Below are positions 37,219-46,205 of a stretch of 64,000 nucleotides of DNA, piece by piece. The translations under genes and the position numbers were made by a program. Source of the stretch: JAHQVI01 sp963727575 (lineage in GTDB: Bacteria; Pseudomonadota; Alphaproteobacteria; Rhizobiales; Rhodomicrobiaceae); the NCBI GenBank assembly GCA_963727575.1, contig CAVSIA010000012.1, positions 310,001 through 374,000 on the forward strand, in the 5' to 3' direction. Within the stretch, counting starts at the first letter, position 1. Each line of letters opens with the position of its first letter. The notes beneath the pieces were generated by a model, which was given only the letters and a program-made list of their open reading frames with translations, searched no databases and was not told the DNA's origin.

Positions 37219-38472
37219 TCACTTGAACCGCGCCGGGCTCAGCGGTTGCAGGTCCATGCCCTGGTCGCGCCGCGACACCAGATTGCCGACGATGTCCGCA
37301 GTGACCGCGCCGAGCGTCAGGCCCAGATGGCTGTGGCCGAAGGCGCAGATGATGTTGGCGTTTTTCGGCGTGCGCCCGATCATCGGCAGCAAATCCGGCG
37401 TCGACGGGCGCGGCCCCATCCAGCGCGTCGCGGTCTCCTCGCCGTTGATTTCCGGCAGGATCATCTTGGCCTGCTCTATCAGCATGTCGGCGCGGCGCCA
37501 GTCGGGCGGCGTGTCGATGCCGGCGAATTCCGAGGTGCCGGCAAGGCGGATGGCGCCTTCGCCGATCGGCGTCGCCACGAAATGATCGTCGCCGCAAACA
37601 ACGGGCCGGCGCAGCTCGATATTGGGCTGGGTCAGCATCACGTGATAGCCGCGCTCGGGCACCACCATCGGCCGGACGCCGAATTTTTTCACCAGCGGTC
37701 CGGACCAGGCGCCCGCCGCGACGATGACCTCATCGACGGTGAATTCCCCGCCGTCGCAAACCAGCCGCACCGCCGTGCTGCCCACCCCGACGATTTCGCG
37801 GACACGCGTGCGCTGAACCTCGCCCCCGGTCGTGCGGAAGGCGCTCGCCAGCGCGGCGCTCAGTTTCTGCGGATCGGTGCAATGCGCGCCGCCGGGATAG
37901 AGAAAGCCGCCGGCGAGATTGGACTCCAGCTCCGGCTCCATCTGGCGGAGTTCCTCCGCCGGGATCAACTCGGACTGGACCTCGTGGCGCGCACGAAACG
38001 CTGCGTCCTTCTTGGCCGCGCGCAGTCCGGCCTGTGTCCGGAACACGTACAACAGGCCGTCCTGGCGAAACAGCTTTGCGCTTTCGTAAGGACCGGCCAG
38101 CGACGTCCAGGCATCGAGAGAGCGCGCGGTCATCGGCGCCAGCGTGTCGGCGATGGCCTCGTAGCGTTTCCAGGTGCTGTTGCGGAGGAAGCGTTTGACC
38201 CATGGCATCATCCGCGGCAGGTGCTGCCAGCGCATGGCGACCGGGCTCAGCGGATTGGTCAGCATGCCCGGCAGTTTCATCCAGAGGCCCGGCTCCGAAA
38301 GCGGCCCGACCTGCCCGGTCATGATCAGCGCGGCATTGCCTGCGGAGGCATGACTGCCCGGCTCATCCGGGTCGAATATGATGACGCGGTAACCCTCGCG
38401 ACGCAGTTTGAGCGCGATCGCGAGGCCAACGACGCCGGCGCCGATCACGGCGATATGCTTTCCCAATCTCAT
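37219..38472 (-). CDS. dadA: D-amino-acid dehydrogenase-like FAD oxidoreductase
   Basis: 417 residues from ATG 38472 (MRLGKHIAVIGAGVVGLAIALKL). An FAD-binding GxGxxG lies at the start, with HASAGNAALIM after it, and the C-terminal DAO motif is HSHLGLTLGAVTADIVGNLV. DadA oxidises D-amino acids such as D-alanine and passes electrons to quinones. No alanine racemase or Lrp gene is adjacent, so the exact substrate (another D-amino acid or hydroxyproline) is uncertain. Confidence 0.82.
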   Translation of the reverse strand: MRLGKHIAVIGAGVVGLAIALKLRREGYRVIIFDPDEPGSHASAGNAALIMTGQVGPLSEPGLWMKLPGMLTNPLSPVAMRWQHLPRMMPWVKRFLRNSTWKRYEAIADTLAPMTARSLDAWTSLAGPYESAKLFRQDGLLYVFRTQAGLRAAKKDAAFRARHEVQSELIPAEELRQMEPELESNLAGGFLYPGGAHCTDPQKLSAALASAFRTTGGEVQRTRVREIVGVGSTAVRLVCDGGEFTVDEVIVAAGAWSGPLVKKFGVRPMVVPERGYHVMLTQPNIELRRPVVCGDDHFVATPIGEGAIRLAGTSEFAGIDTPPDWRRADMLIEQAKMILPEINGEETATRWMGPRPSTPDLLPMIGRTPKNANIICAFGHSHLGLTLGAVTADIVGNLVSRRDQGMDLQPLSPARFK

Positions 38473-38748
38473 TACCCAGAACTCCCCACCGCCCGGTCGA
38501 GCGATGGCCATTCCCCCGGCATACATTGTCCTGGAACCGCTAGATGGGGATCACGTCGCGGCGGCTACGCGGGTACTTCCGCACAAGGCTCGGCAGCCTT
38601 ATCTATTGGATCAACACCAAAGCCCGTTCCGGCGCAAGGTTTCTTTTGACCAAGCGCCGCTTCGCGCCAAGCATGAAAGGTGTGATATGAGTAGCTTTAC
38701 GTGTCATGATTGGAGTCTGACAAAAGCAAAAAAACTCGGAGGATGCGC

Positions 38749-39072
38749 ATGGGTCCGAACGACATGCTGAAGACCGCACTCGATTGGCAATCCCAGGGGC
38801 GCAGGATTGCTCTGGCCACCGTGGTGCAGACCTGGGGCTCCGCGCCGCAGCCTACCGGAAGCCAGCTCCTGATCGACAGCGAAGGCAATTTCCTCGGTTC
38901 GGTGTCCGGCGGCTGCGTCGAGGGCGAAGTCATCACCCAGGCATTGGACATCATCGAAACAGGCCAGCCGAAGCTCCTTGAGTTCGGCGTTGCGGATGAG
39001 ACGGCATGGCGGGCGGGGCTCGCCTGCGGTGGACGGATCCGCATCTATGTGGAGCCATTCGCACTGGCATAG
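38749..39072 (+). CDS. XdhC/CoxI N-terminal domain protein
   Basis: 107 residues from ATG 38749, chosen because GGAGG ends six bases upstream; ATG 38743 directly abuts that site. XdhC_CoxI domain: ALATVVQTWGSAPQPTGSQL and GSVSGGCVEGEV. XdhC proteins hand sulfurated molybdenum cofactor to xanthine-dehydrogenase-type enzymes. Normally this domain and the Rossmann domain are one protein; here they are two genes 12 bases apart. Confidence 0.85.
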   Translation: MGPNDMLKTALDWQSQGRRIALATVVQTWGSAPQPTGSQLLIDSEGNFLGSVSGGCVEGEVITQALDIIETGQPKLLEFGVADETAWRAGLACGGRIRIYVEPFALA

Positions 39073-39084
39073 CGGAAAGCGGCA

Positions 39085-39783
39085 ATGAGAAAAGATCTGG
39101 CCGAGAGCATTTTGGCGGCCGAGGCGGAGCGTAGGCCGATTGCGTTGCTGACGTGGCTCGCAAGCGGCGAGCAGCGTCTGGCCAGCCCTGAGGAGGGGAC
39201 GGAAATCCCCGGCGTGGCGGCGGCGCTGGCCGACGGCTTTCGGCTGGACCGCAGCGGGACGGTGGAGACCGGTGACGGCGAGTTGTTCATCCGCGTCTTC
39301 AACCCGCCGCTACGGCTCGTCATCATCGGCGCGGTTCACGCGGCGCAGTTTCTGCTGCCGCTCGCCCGCATGATCGGCCACGACGTGACCATCATCGATC
39401 CGCGCGAAGCGTTCGCGACCGAGGAGCGCTTTCCCAACGCCAACCTGATCACCGAATGGCCCGAGGACGGCCTGCCGCTCGTCGGCATCGACCGGCGTAC
39501 CGCGATTATCGCCCTGACCCATGACGCCAAGATCGACGACATCGCCATCCGGCTCGGCCTGGAACAGGGCGCCTTCTATGTCGGCGCGCTGGGCAGCAAG
39601 CGCACCCACGCCCAGCGTGTGGCGCGGCTGACGGAGGCGGGCGTGTCCGAGGCCGACATCGCGCGGCTGCATGCTCCGATCGGCCTCGACATCGGCGCGC
39701 AGGGGCCAGCCGAGATCGCGCTGTCGATCATGGCCGAGGTCACCGCCGTGCTGCGCGGCAAGACGGACGCCGCCACCGGCTGA
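39085..39783 (+). CDS. XdhC Rossmann-domain protein
   Basis: 232 residues. Residues 1-70 look like a poor XdhC N-terminal relic. Then comes the XdhC Rossmann fold: LRLVIIGAVHAAQFLLPLARMIGHDVTIIDPRE and YVGALGSKRTHAQRVARL, with the closing HAPIGLDIGAQGPAEIALSI. With the preceding small protein it likely forms a two-part cofactor insertase for a molybdenum hydroxylase. No such hydroxylase gene is in the window; a MocA-type cytidylyltransferase lies at 55667. Confidence 0.88.
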   Translation: MRKDLAESILAAEAERRPIALLTWLASGEQRLASPEEGTEIPGVAAALADGFRLDRSGTVETGDGELFIRVFNPPLRLVIIGAVHAAQFLLPLARMIGHDVTIIDPREAFATEERFPNANLITEWPEDGLPLVGIDRRTAIIALTHDAKIDDIAIRLGLEQGAFYVGALGSKRTHAQRVARLTEAGVSEADIARLHAPIGLDIGAQGPAEIALSIMAEVTAVLRGKTDAATG

Positions 39784-39785
39784 GG

Positions 39786-40196
39786 TCAATCAGCGCCGGG
39801 CGCATCCAGCGCCGCAGCGAGATGCTGGGTGTCCATATATTCGATGACCTCCGTGAGCTTGCCGCCTTCGAGCCGGCAAACCCAGCAATAGTGGTTGTTG
39901 TAGAGCTTGCCGGATTTGGCCGTGACGCGCCCTTCGCATTCGACCACAACGCTGTCGCCCTCGGCGATGAAGCGATGCGCCGTGTTGGTGTAGGTGTCGG
40001 CGAACTGGGCGAACAGCGGACGCATCAAGCGGTCCATCACGTCGGCCTTGCCTTCATAAGCGCCCGACCATTCGGTCGAGCCCATCACCACCCAGCGCAA
40101 ATCCTCGGCGATGCTTTCGCGAAAGGCGGACGGGTCGCCCTTGGCGAGTCCGGCGAAGATCGTCTCCATAACGCGTTTGTTCTCGGATGCGGACAT
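39786..40196 (-). CDS. NTF2/SnoaL-like protein
   Basis: 136 residues from ATG 40196 (MSASENKRVMETIF). Features of the ketosteroid isomerase-like NTF2 family: GDPSAFRESIAEDLRWVVMG, then VVVECEGRVTAKSG and YNNHYCWVCRLEGGKLTEVIEYMDT. Many members are small isomerases or hydratases of unknown substrate. It is convergent with xdhC and divergent from the LysR gene. Confidence 0.8.
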   Translation of the reverse strand: MSASENKRVMETIFAGLAKGDPSAFRESIAEDLRWVVMGSTEWSGAYEGKADVMDRLMRPLFAQFADTYTNTAHRFIAEGDSVVVECEGRVTAKSGKLYNNHYCWVCRLEGGKLTEVIEYMDTQHLAAALDAPGAD

Positions 40197-40293
40197 GATG
40201 CGCATTCCTCTGTGTTGAGCATTTCACGTCGTAAATCTCGCACGGCGCCGCTCATTCTTCCAATCGATAGGCAATATGTTTTAAATTCTCCGG

Positions 40294-41227
40294 ATGAATT
40301 TAGCTTCGCTCGATCTCAACCTTCTCGTTGCCCTGGATGCGCTGCTGGCCGAAGGTCACGTCGGCCGTGCGGCGAGCCGCGTCGGCTTGTCTCAGCCGGC
40401 GATGAGCCATGCGCTGCGCCGCCTGCGCGACATTTTTGCCGACCCGCTGCTGGTGCGTGTCGGGGCACGGATGGAGTTGACCCCGCGCGCGCAGGGCATG
40501 CGCGGACCGCTGGCGCAGACGCTCGATCAGGTGCGCGGGCTGTTTCAGGTCGAGGCCTTCGATCCGGCGAGCAGCCGGCGCCGTTTCGCGCTGATGATGC
40601 CCGACATCGTCGTCGATCTGATTGTTCCGGCGCTGGCGAATGCGGCCGGGGAAACCGCGCCCGGCATCCGGCTCGACATCGTCCCCTGGCAGGCGCCCGC
40701 CTATTTCACGCCCGATCTCGCTCGCTCGGTGGACCTGATCATGTCCTGCATCGGCGACGCCTATCGCGGCTTTCACCGCCAGTTGCTCTACACGGACAGC
40801 GACGCGCTGGCGGTGCGGGCCGATCATCCCGCACGCCGCGGCCTCGGTCATCTGCCGGACTTTCTCGAGGCGCGTCATATCGCGGTCGTCGGGCGTGGAT
40901 CGAGCGAGGACATGATCGACGCCTGGCTCGGCAAGGAAGGCATCCACCGAACCATCGCCGTCGTCGCGCCGAGCTATCTTCAGGCACTGCACCTCGCCGC
41001 CCGCACCGATCTCGTCGCCTTCGTGCCGCGCCGGCTGATCGCGGCGCACGCAGCGGCGCTTGTCGCTCGCGGCCGTCACGCCGCCGCTCGACCCAGGCGT
41101 CGACGAGCAGTTCCTGTTCTACCCGACCCGCGCCCAGCTCGATCCTGGGTCGATCTGGCTGCGCGGGCTGATCGCCCGGATCGGCGGCGAGCTGGCGGGG
41201 CGCGCCGTGAAAACCGCCTGCGCTTAG
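40294..41227 (+). CDS. LysR-family transcriptional regulator, frame break near 41060
   Basis: About 310 residues. The N-terminal HTH is typical (LNLLVALDALLAEGHVGRAASRVGLSQPAMSHALRRLR in two motif parts), followed by a periplasmic-binding-like effector domain. The C-terminal end shifts frame after IAAHAAAL: removing one T gives SLAAVTPPLDPGVDEQFL and ends in LAGRAVKTACA with a stop at 41227. It may control the divergent NTF2-like gene or the later pcaD; no operator is evident. Confidence 0.85.
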
Positions 41228-41318
41228 AGCGGCCGATTTTTGACCGCAGTCGGCGGTGCCGCTCTATCCGTTTGTCGGATTTGTCCGAAAACCGCTTCGC
41301 ACTGTTCGGTCCGATGCC

Positions 41319-41751
41319 CTAAGCGTCCACCTGTTCGGCGCCGAGGGCGTCGAGCGCGGCGCGGGCGACTTCCAGATCCTGCTCGCCCGTGCCGGAACCG
41401 ACGCCGACCGCGCCGACAAACGTGCCGTCGACGAAGATCGGCACGCCGCCCTTCAGCCCGGTCAGTTGGCTTTGCGAGGCAAAGGCCAGCTTGAACTCCA
41501 TATCGGCGGGGATTTTCGAGGTCGGCATGCGGTGCGAGGCGCTGGTCACCGCCTTGGTGTTGCTGGTGGTGATCGAAAGGAACTTGGCCCCGTCCATGCG
41601 CGCAAAGGCCAGAAGCCGGCCGCCATCGTCGACGATGGTGATACATTGCGGAACGCCCATCGCCTCGGCCTTGGCAACGGCGGCGGCAAGAGGGCGAGGC
41701 GCGCGCGCCTTCATAGGTAAGCTTGGCCGACGGTTTGGTATGAGCGCTCAT
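41319..41751 (-). CDS. GlcG/HbpS-like heme-binding family protein, frame break near 41707
   Basis: About 143 residues. The DUF336/GlcG fold is seen in ALAAAVAKAEAMGVP-like start, VDDGGRLLAFARMDGA, and GGVPIFVDGTFVGAVGVGSG. The proper N-terminus (MSAHTKPSAKLTYEGARA from ATG 41751) lies in another frame from the core; removing one base near GCGCGCGCC joins them. Members bind heme or accompany glycolate oxidase and aromatic-degradation genes. Its function here is unknown. Confidence 0.78.
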
Positions 41752-42063
41752 GGATTTCCGTCCCTTTCGATGCTGCTTGGTTCGGGCAGACGATCCCCGA
41801 TTTCGCCAAGCGCCGCAAGCGTCTGGACCGCCGCACCGCGAAACGGACTTGCCATTGAGCGCGGCTCGCCTATGCTGCGCCCATACGGATTGGCGCGTAT
41901 GCGAATCTGAACCGGGCCTGAATTTGCGGTGGCCGAATCGCCGACGCATCTCGGGTTCACAGGATAGCAGCTTGTCCGGCCGGTTGTCGTGCCGAGGCCC
42001 CGCGGGGCGTATCGGCCGTGGGCCGGACAAAGTGCAAGGCGCCATCTGAGGGGAGGAAAAGCC
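41752..42063. other. 312-bp divergent gap between the GlcG-like gene and pcaD
   Basis: Only short frames without recognisable domains are present. A strong AGGGGAGGAAAAGCC ribosome-binding region precedes pcaD at the right end. No repeat, hairpin terminator or operator palindrome was found. Confidence 0.45.
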
Positions 42064-42849
42064 ATGCCGATGATGACCGTGAGCGACGGTTGCGCGCTTC
42101 ATTACCGTTTCGACGGCGACGGCGACCGTCCCGTTCTGGTGCTGTCCAATTCACTCGGCTCGACCACGGAGATGTGGGACCCGCAGATCGACGCGCTGAC
42201 CGGGCATTTCCGCGTGCTGCGCTATGACAATCGCGGCCACGGCGCCTCCGACGTGCCTCCCGGCCCCTATACGATCGAGCGGATCGCCCGCGACGCCCAG
42301 GACCTGATCGAAGGGCTCGAGCTCGGCCCGGTGGCATTTTGCGGCCTGTCGATGGGCGGCATGGTCGGCATGTGGCTCGGCGCAAACGCGCCGCAGCTCC
42401 TCACTCGCGCGGTGTTCTCCAATACCTCCGCCTATTTCGGCCAGCCCGAGCTGTGGAACCAGCGCATCGCCGCGATCGAGCAGGAAGGCATGCAGGCCGC
42501 CGCCGAAGGCGTCATCCAGCGCTGGCTGACCGCGGAATTCATGCAGAACGATCCGGTCGCAACCGCCAAGGCTCTTGCCATGGTCGCCGGGATCTCGCCG
42601 GCCGGCTATGTCGCGGCTGCGGCGGGCGTTCGCGATGTCGACCTGCGCGACGCGCTTGCCCGGATCAGCATCCCGGTGCTGGTCATCGCCGGAGCCCTCG
42701 ACCCGTCCACACCGCCGGTCATGGCCGAAGCCCTCGTCGAAGCGCTGCCCGATGCGCGACTCGCGATCCTCGACGCGGCGCATCTGTCCAACATCGAGAA
42801 AGCCGAGGAATACAACAAGCTGATCATCAGCTTTCTCTCGCAGGGCTGA
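42064..42849 (+). CDS. pcaD: 3-oxoadipate enol-lactonase
   Basis: 261 residues from ATG 42064. Alpha/beta hydrolase with nucleophile Ser96 in GLSMGG, an Asp in GALDPSTPP and His in DAAHLSNIE. The PcaD-specific blocks LSNSLGSTTEMWDPQ and RYDNRGHGASDVPPGPYTIE are clear. It hydrolyses the enol-lactone in the beta-ketoadipate pathway for protocatechuate. No other pca genes are in the window. Confidence 0.9.
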   Translation: MPMMTVSDGCALHYRFDGDGDRPVLVLSNSLGSTTEMWDPQIDALTGHFRVLRYDNRGHGASDVPPGPYTIERIARDAQDLIEGLELGPVAFCGLSMGGMVGMWLGANAPQLLTRAVFSNTSAYFGQPELWNQRIAAIEQEGMQAAAEGVIQRWLTAEFMQNDPVATAKALAMVAGISPAGYVAAAAGVRDVDLRDALARISIPVLVIAGALDPSTPPVMAEALVEALPDARLAILDAAHLSNIEKAEEYNKLIISFLSQG

Positions 42850-43049
42850 GCCGGGCCGGCGGCGCCGCCTTGCCGCGGTCTTGATCTTTGTCTCTCATGG
42901 GGAAATCCAGGTTCCGGCCGATCCCGGCGATCGGCCCAGAGGCTCGCTGCACGTGTCCCCCCCGCGCCTCGTTTTGTTCCGCTTCGAAGAGGTGCCGTCA
43001 TGATCCGCCACGAACGCTCCGCCGCCCGGCCGGCCAGAAGGTCCTGACC

Positions 43050-43910
43050 ATGCCGCAGCCCAAGCGCGCTTTCGTGCTGACACTCTCCTGCCCCGACCGG
43101 CCGGGCATCGTTGCCGCGATCTCCGGCTGCCTGGCGATGCGGGAATGGAACATCACCGACAGCGCCCAGTTCGGCGACGCCGGGAGCGCCCGCTTCTTCC
43201 TGCGTATCTCGTTCGCAGCGCCCGAGAGCACGGCGCGCGCCGAGGTGGAGGAGGCATTCGCGCCGATCTTCGAGCGCTTCGAGATGGCCGCAACCATCCA
43301 CGATGTCGCTGAGAAACCGCGCGCGGTCATCCTCGTGTCGCGCTTCGGCCATTGCCTCAACGATCTCCTTTATCGCCACCGCATCGGCGCGCTGCCCATC
43401 GAGATCCCGGCGATCGTCTCCAACCACCGCGATTTCTACCAGCTTGCCGCCAGCCAGGACATCCCGTTCCATCACCTGCCGGTCACGGCGGATACCCGGG
43501 AGCGCCAGGAAACCCGGCTCCTGGAGCTGATCGAGGAGGAGCGCGCCGATTTCATCATCCTCGCGCGCTACATGCAGATCCTGTCGCCGGAGCTGTGCCG
43601 CGCGCTTCAGGGGCGGGCGATCAACATCCACCATTCCTTCCTGCCCAGCTTCAAGGGCGCGCGGCCCTATCACCAGGCGCACCGGCGCGGCGTCAAGCTG
43701 ATCGGGGCGACGGCGCATTTCGTCACCGCCGAGCTCGACGACGGTCCGATCATCGAGCAGGAGGTGGTTCGCGTCGATCATTCGATGTCGCCGGAGGACC
43801 TGGTCGCGGCCGGCCGGGACGTGGAATCCCTCGTCCTGGCGCGAGCCGTCAAATGGCATGCCGAGCACCGGATCCTGCTTAATGGCAATCGCACGGTGGT
43901 TTTTCGCTAA
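43050..43910 (+). CDS. purU: Formyltetrahydrofolate deformylase
   Basis: 286 residues. Residues 1-85 form an ACT domain (FVLTLSCPDRPGIVAAISG), followed by a formyltransferase-type catalytic domain with the Asn/His/Asp triad in AINIHHSFLPSFKGA and ELDDGPIIEQ. It releases formate from 10-formyl-THF, balancing one-carbon pools; GlyA at 31401 works on the same pool. Confidence 0.93.
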   Translation: MPQPKRAFVLTLSCPDRPGIVAAISGCLAMREWNITDSAQFGDAGSARFFLRISFAAPESTARAEVEEAFAPIFERFEMAATIHDVAEKPRAVILVSRFGHCLNDLLYRHRIGALPIEIPAIVSNHRDFYQLAASQDIPFHHLPVTADTRERQETRLLELIEEERADFIILARYMQILSPELCRALQGRAINIHHSFLPSFKGARPYHQAHRRGVKLIGATAHFVTAELDDGPIIEQEVVRVDHSMSPEDLVAAGRDVESLVLARAVKWHAEHRILLNGNRTVVFR

Positions 43911-43967
43911 GCAGATCGCTAGATTAAGTAATCTTACGGGCGCCGTGAGCACCAGGACAGCCGACAG

Positions 43968-45159
43968 ATGACCGATTACGACGTGATTTTCGCCGGGGGA
44001 GGGCTCGCCTCGACGCTGGCGGCCTACCGGCTGAAAATGCTGCGGCCGGAATTGCGCCTGCTGGTCGTCGACGCCGGAGACCGGCTGGGCGGCAATCACA
44101 CCTGGTCGTTTCACCAAACCGACGTGACCGCCGAGCAGAACCGCTGGCTGGCGCCGTTCGTCACCTATTCCTGGCCGGGACAGATGGTCCGGTTCCCGAA
44201 ATTCACGCGCCGCCTGAAGGCGCCCTACCAGTCGGTGTCCTCGGAACGGCTGCACGACGTCGCCCACGGCGCGCTCGGCGATGCGGTGCGGCTGAACGCG
44301 AATGTCGCCACGCTGGCGGCCGACCGGATCACGCTCGAAGGCGGGGAAGCGCTCACCGCGCCCTGCGTCATCGACGGGCGCGGCCCTGCGCCGACCGGAG
44401 CGTTGGTGCTCGGCTTTCAGAAATTCATCGGGCTGGAGTTGCGCCTCGCGGCCCCGCATGGCGAGACGGTGCCGGTGATCATGGACGCCGCCGTCAGCCA
44501 GGATGGCGGATACCGCTTCGTCTACACCCTGCCCTTCTCCGCAGACACCATTCTGGTCGAGGACACCTATTACGCCGATGGGCCGGAACTGGAGGCGGGC
44601 GACATCCGCCGCAAGATCGAGACCTACGCTGCCGCGCGCGGCTGGCTGATCGTCGAGGTTATCCGGGAGGAGCGGGGCACGCTGCCGATCGTTCTCGGCG
44701 GCGATATCGATGCGTTCTGGCGGGAAGCGGGCAGCGAAGTGGCCCGGATCGGCCTGCGCGCCGGCCTTTTCCATCCGACCACCGGCTATTCCCTGCCCGA
44801 TGCGGTGACGGTCGCCGAGGCTCTCGCCGCGCTGCCGCAACTGACCACGAAACATGCCGCCGGCATGACCGAGGCGCATTCGAAACGACTCTGGCACGAA
44901 CGCCGATTTTATCGCATGCTGAACAGGTTTCTTTTCCTGGCCGCGAAACCGGAAAAACGCTTTGAAATCATGCAGCGTTTCTATTCGCTGGCCGAGCCGC
45001 TGATCGAAAGATTTTACAGAGCGGCGTCAACAAATGTTGACAAAGCGCGTATACTGGTCGGGCGCCCTCCCGTTTCCATTCTCAGAGCGCTGGCTCATAT
45101 CAAGGAAACGGGCCTGCAGCCGACCCCACTTCGGAAACGCAAGTCAGTCCCATGGATGA
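43968..45159 (+). CDS. crtY: Lycopene beta-cyclase, 3' end uncertain
   Basis: The first 375 residues are a CrtY-type lycopene cyclase: N-terminal FAD fold DYDVIFAGGGLASTLAAYRL, GGNHTWSFHQ, VIDGRG, ADTILVEDTYYAD, and the C-terminal FYRAASTNVDKARILVGRPP typical of the family end. It cyclises lycopene to beta-carotene. As read, the frame stays open to 45575, giving about 140 extra residues that are only the crtB region in another frame. One extra base near the end would let it stop at TGA 45157-45159, overlapping the crtB start; I give that as the likely end. Confidence 0.8.
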
Positions 45160-46114
45160 GATCGTCAAATATAGCCGGGAGCGGATCGAAAAAGGCTCGA
45201 AGAGCTTCGCCGCCGCCGCGCGCCTGTTCGGCCCCCATACCCGGGCGCACACCTACATGCTTTACGCCTGGTGCCGCCATTGCGACGACGCCATCGACGG
45301 GCAGGAGCTCGGCTTCAAGTCGGGCAATCCGCGCCAGGGGTCGCCCGAAGACGTGCTGGCGGAGCTGCGCGACAAGACGATCCGCGCGGTTCACGGCGAC
45401 TGGGACGAAATGGTTTTCGGCGCGCTGCACCGCGTCGTCTCGGAATGCGGCATTCCGGAGCAATATCTGCTCGACCATCTCGACGGCTTCGCCATGGACG
45501 TGGCCGGGCGGCATTACGAAACGATCGACGACACGCTGGCCTATTGCTACCACGTCGCCGGGGTCGTCGGCGTGATGATGGCGATGATCATGGGCGTGAA
45601 GGACAGCGCGACGCTCGATCGCGCCTCCGATCTCGGCATCGCCTTTCAGCTCACCAACATCACCCGCGACGTGATGGACGACGCCGCTGCGGGGCGGGTC
45701 TATCTGCCCGAAGCCTGGCTGCGGGAAGAGGGCGTTCCGGCGGGCGCCGTCGGCGATGCCGCCTATCGCGAGCAGGTCTCCATCGTGACGCAGCGGCTGC
45801 TTTACACCGCCGACCGCTTCTATACCTCCGCCCGCCACGGGATTGCGGCGCTTCCGTTCCGCTCGGCCTGGGCGATTTCGGTGGCCCGCTTCGTCTATCG
45901 CGACATCGGCCGGCTCGTGCGAACCCGCGGGCCGTCGGCCTGGGAGAGGCGCGCCCGGATCAGCGCCACGCGCAAGCTTTACGGCGTGGCGCGCAGTCTT
46001 GCCACGATTGCGCGATCCCATGCTCACGGGCGGCTGGTCGGGATACCCTCCCGCGCCGGACTATGGACGCGCCCTCGCGCGCATGGGCCGATCGGCCAGG
46101 CGTCGATGTTCTGA
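45152..46114 (+). CDS. crtB: Phytoene/squalene synthase family protein
   Basis: 320 residues. The trans-isoprenyl synthase motifs are present: the first Asp-rich YAWCRHCDDAIDG, then LDGFAMDVAGRHYETIDD, and the second Asp-rich FQLTNITRDVMDDAAAGRVY. It matches CrtB, joining two geranylgeranyl-PP to phytoene. It is placed directly after crtY with an overlap. crtI and crtE must lie elsewhere. Confidence 0.9.
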   Translation: MDEIVKYSRERIEKGSKSFAAAARLFGPHTRAHTYMLYAWCRHCDDAIDGQELGFKSGNPRQGSPEDVLAELRDKTIRAVHGDWDEMVFGALHRVVSECGIPEQYLLDHLDGFAMDVAGRHYETIDDTLAYCYHVAGVVGVMMAMIMGVKDSATLDRASDLGIAFQLTNITRDVMDDAAAGRVYLPEAWLREEGVPAGAVGDAAYREQVSIVTQRLLYTADRFYTSARHGIAALPFRSAWAISVARFVYRDIGRLVRTRGPSAWERRARISATRKLYGVARSLATIARSHAHGRLVGIPSRAGLWTRPRAHGPIGQASMF

Positions 46115-46205
46115 GGCGGGATCGCGCGGGCGTTCGAGTGGGCGCAATTCCGATTTCATCCGACGACTAAACCGATCATCCCCCGGCGAAATCGTCTTTG
46201 ACCCG

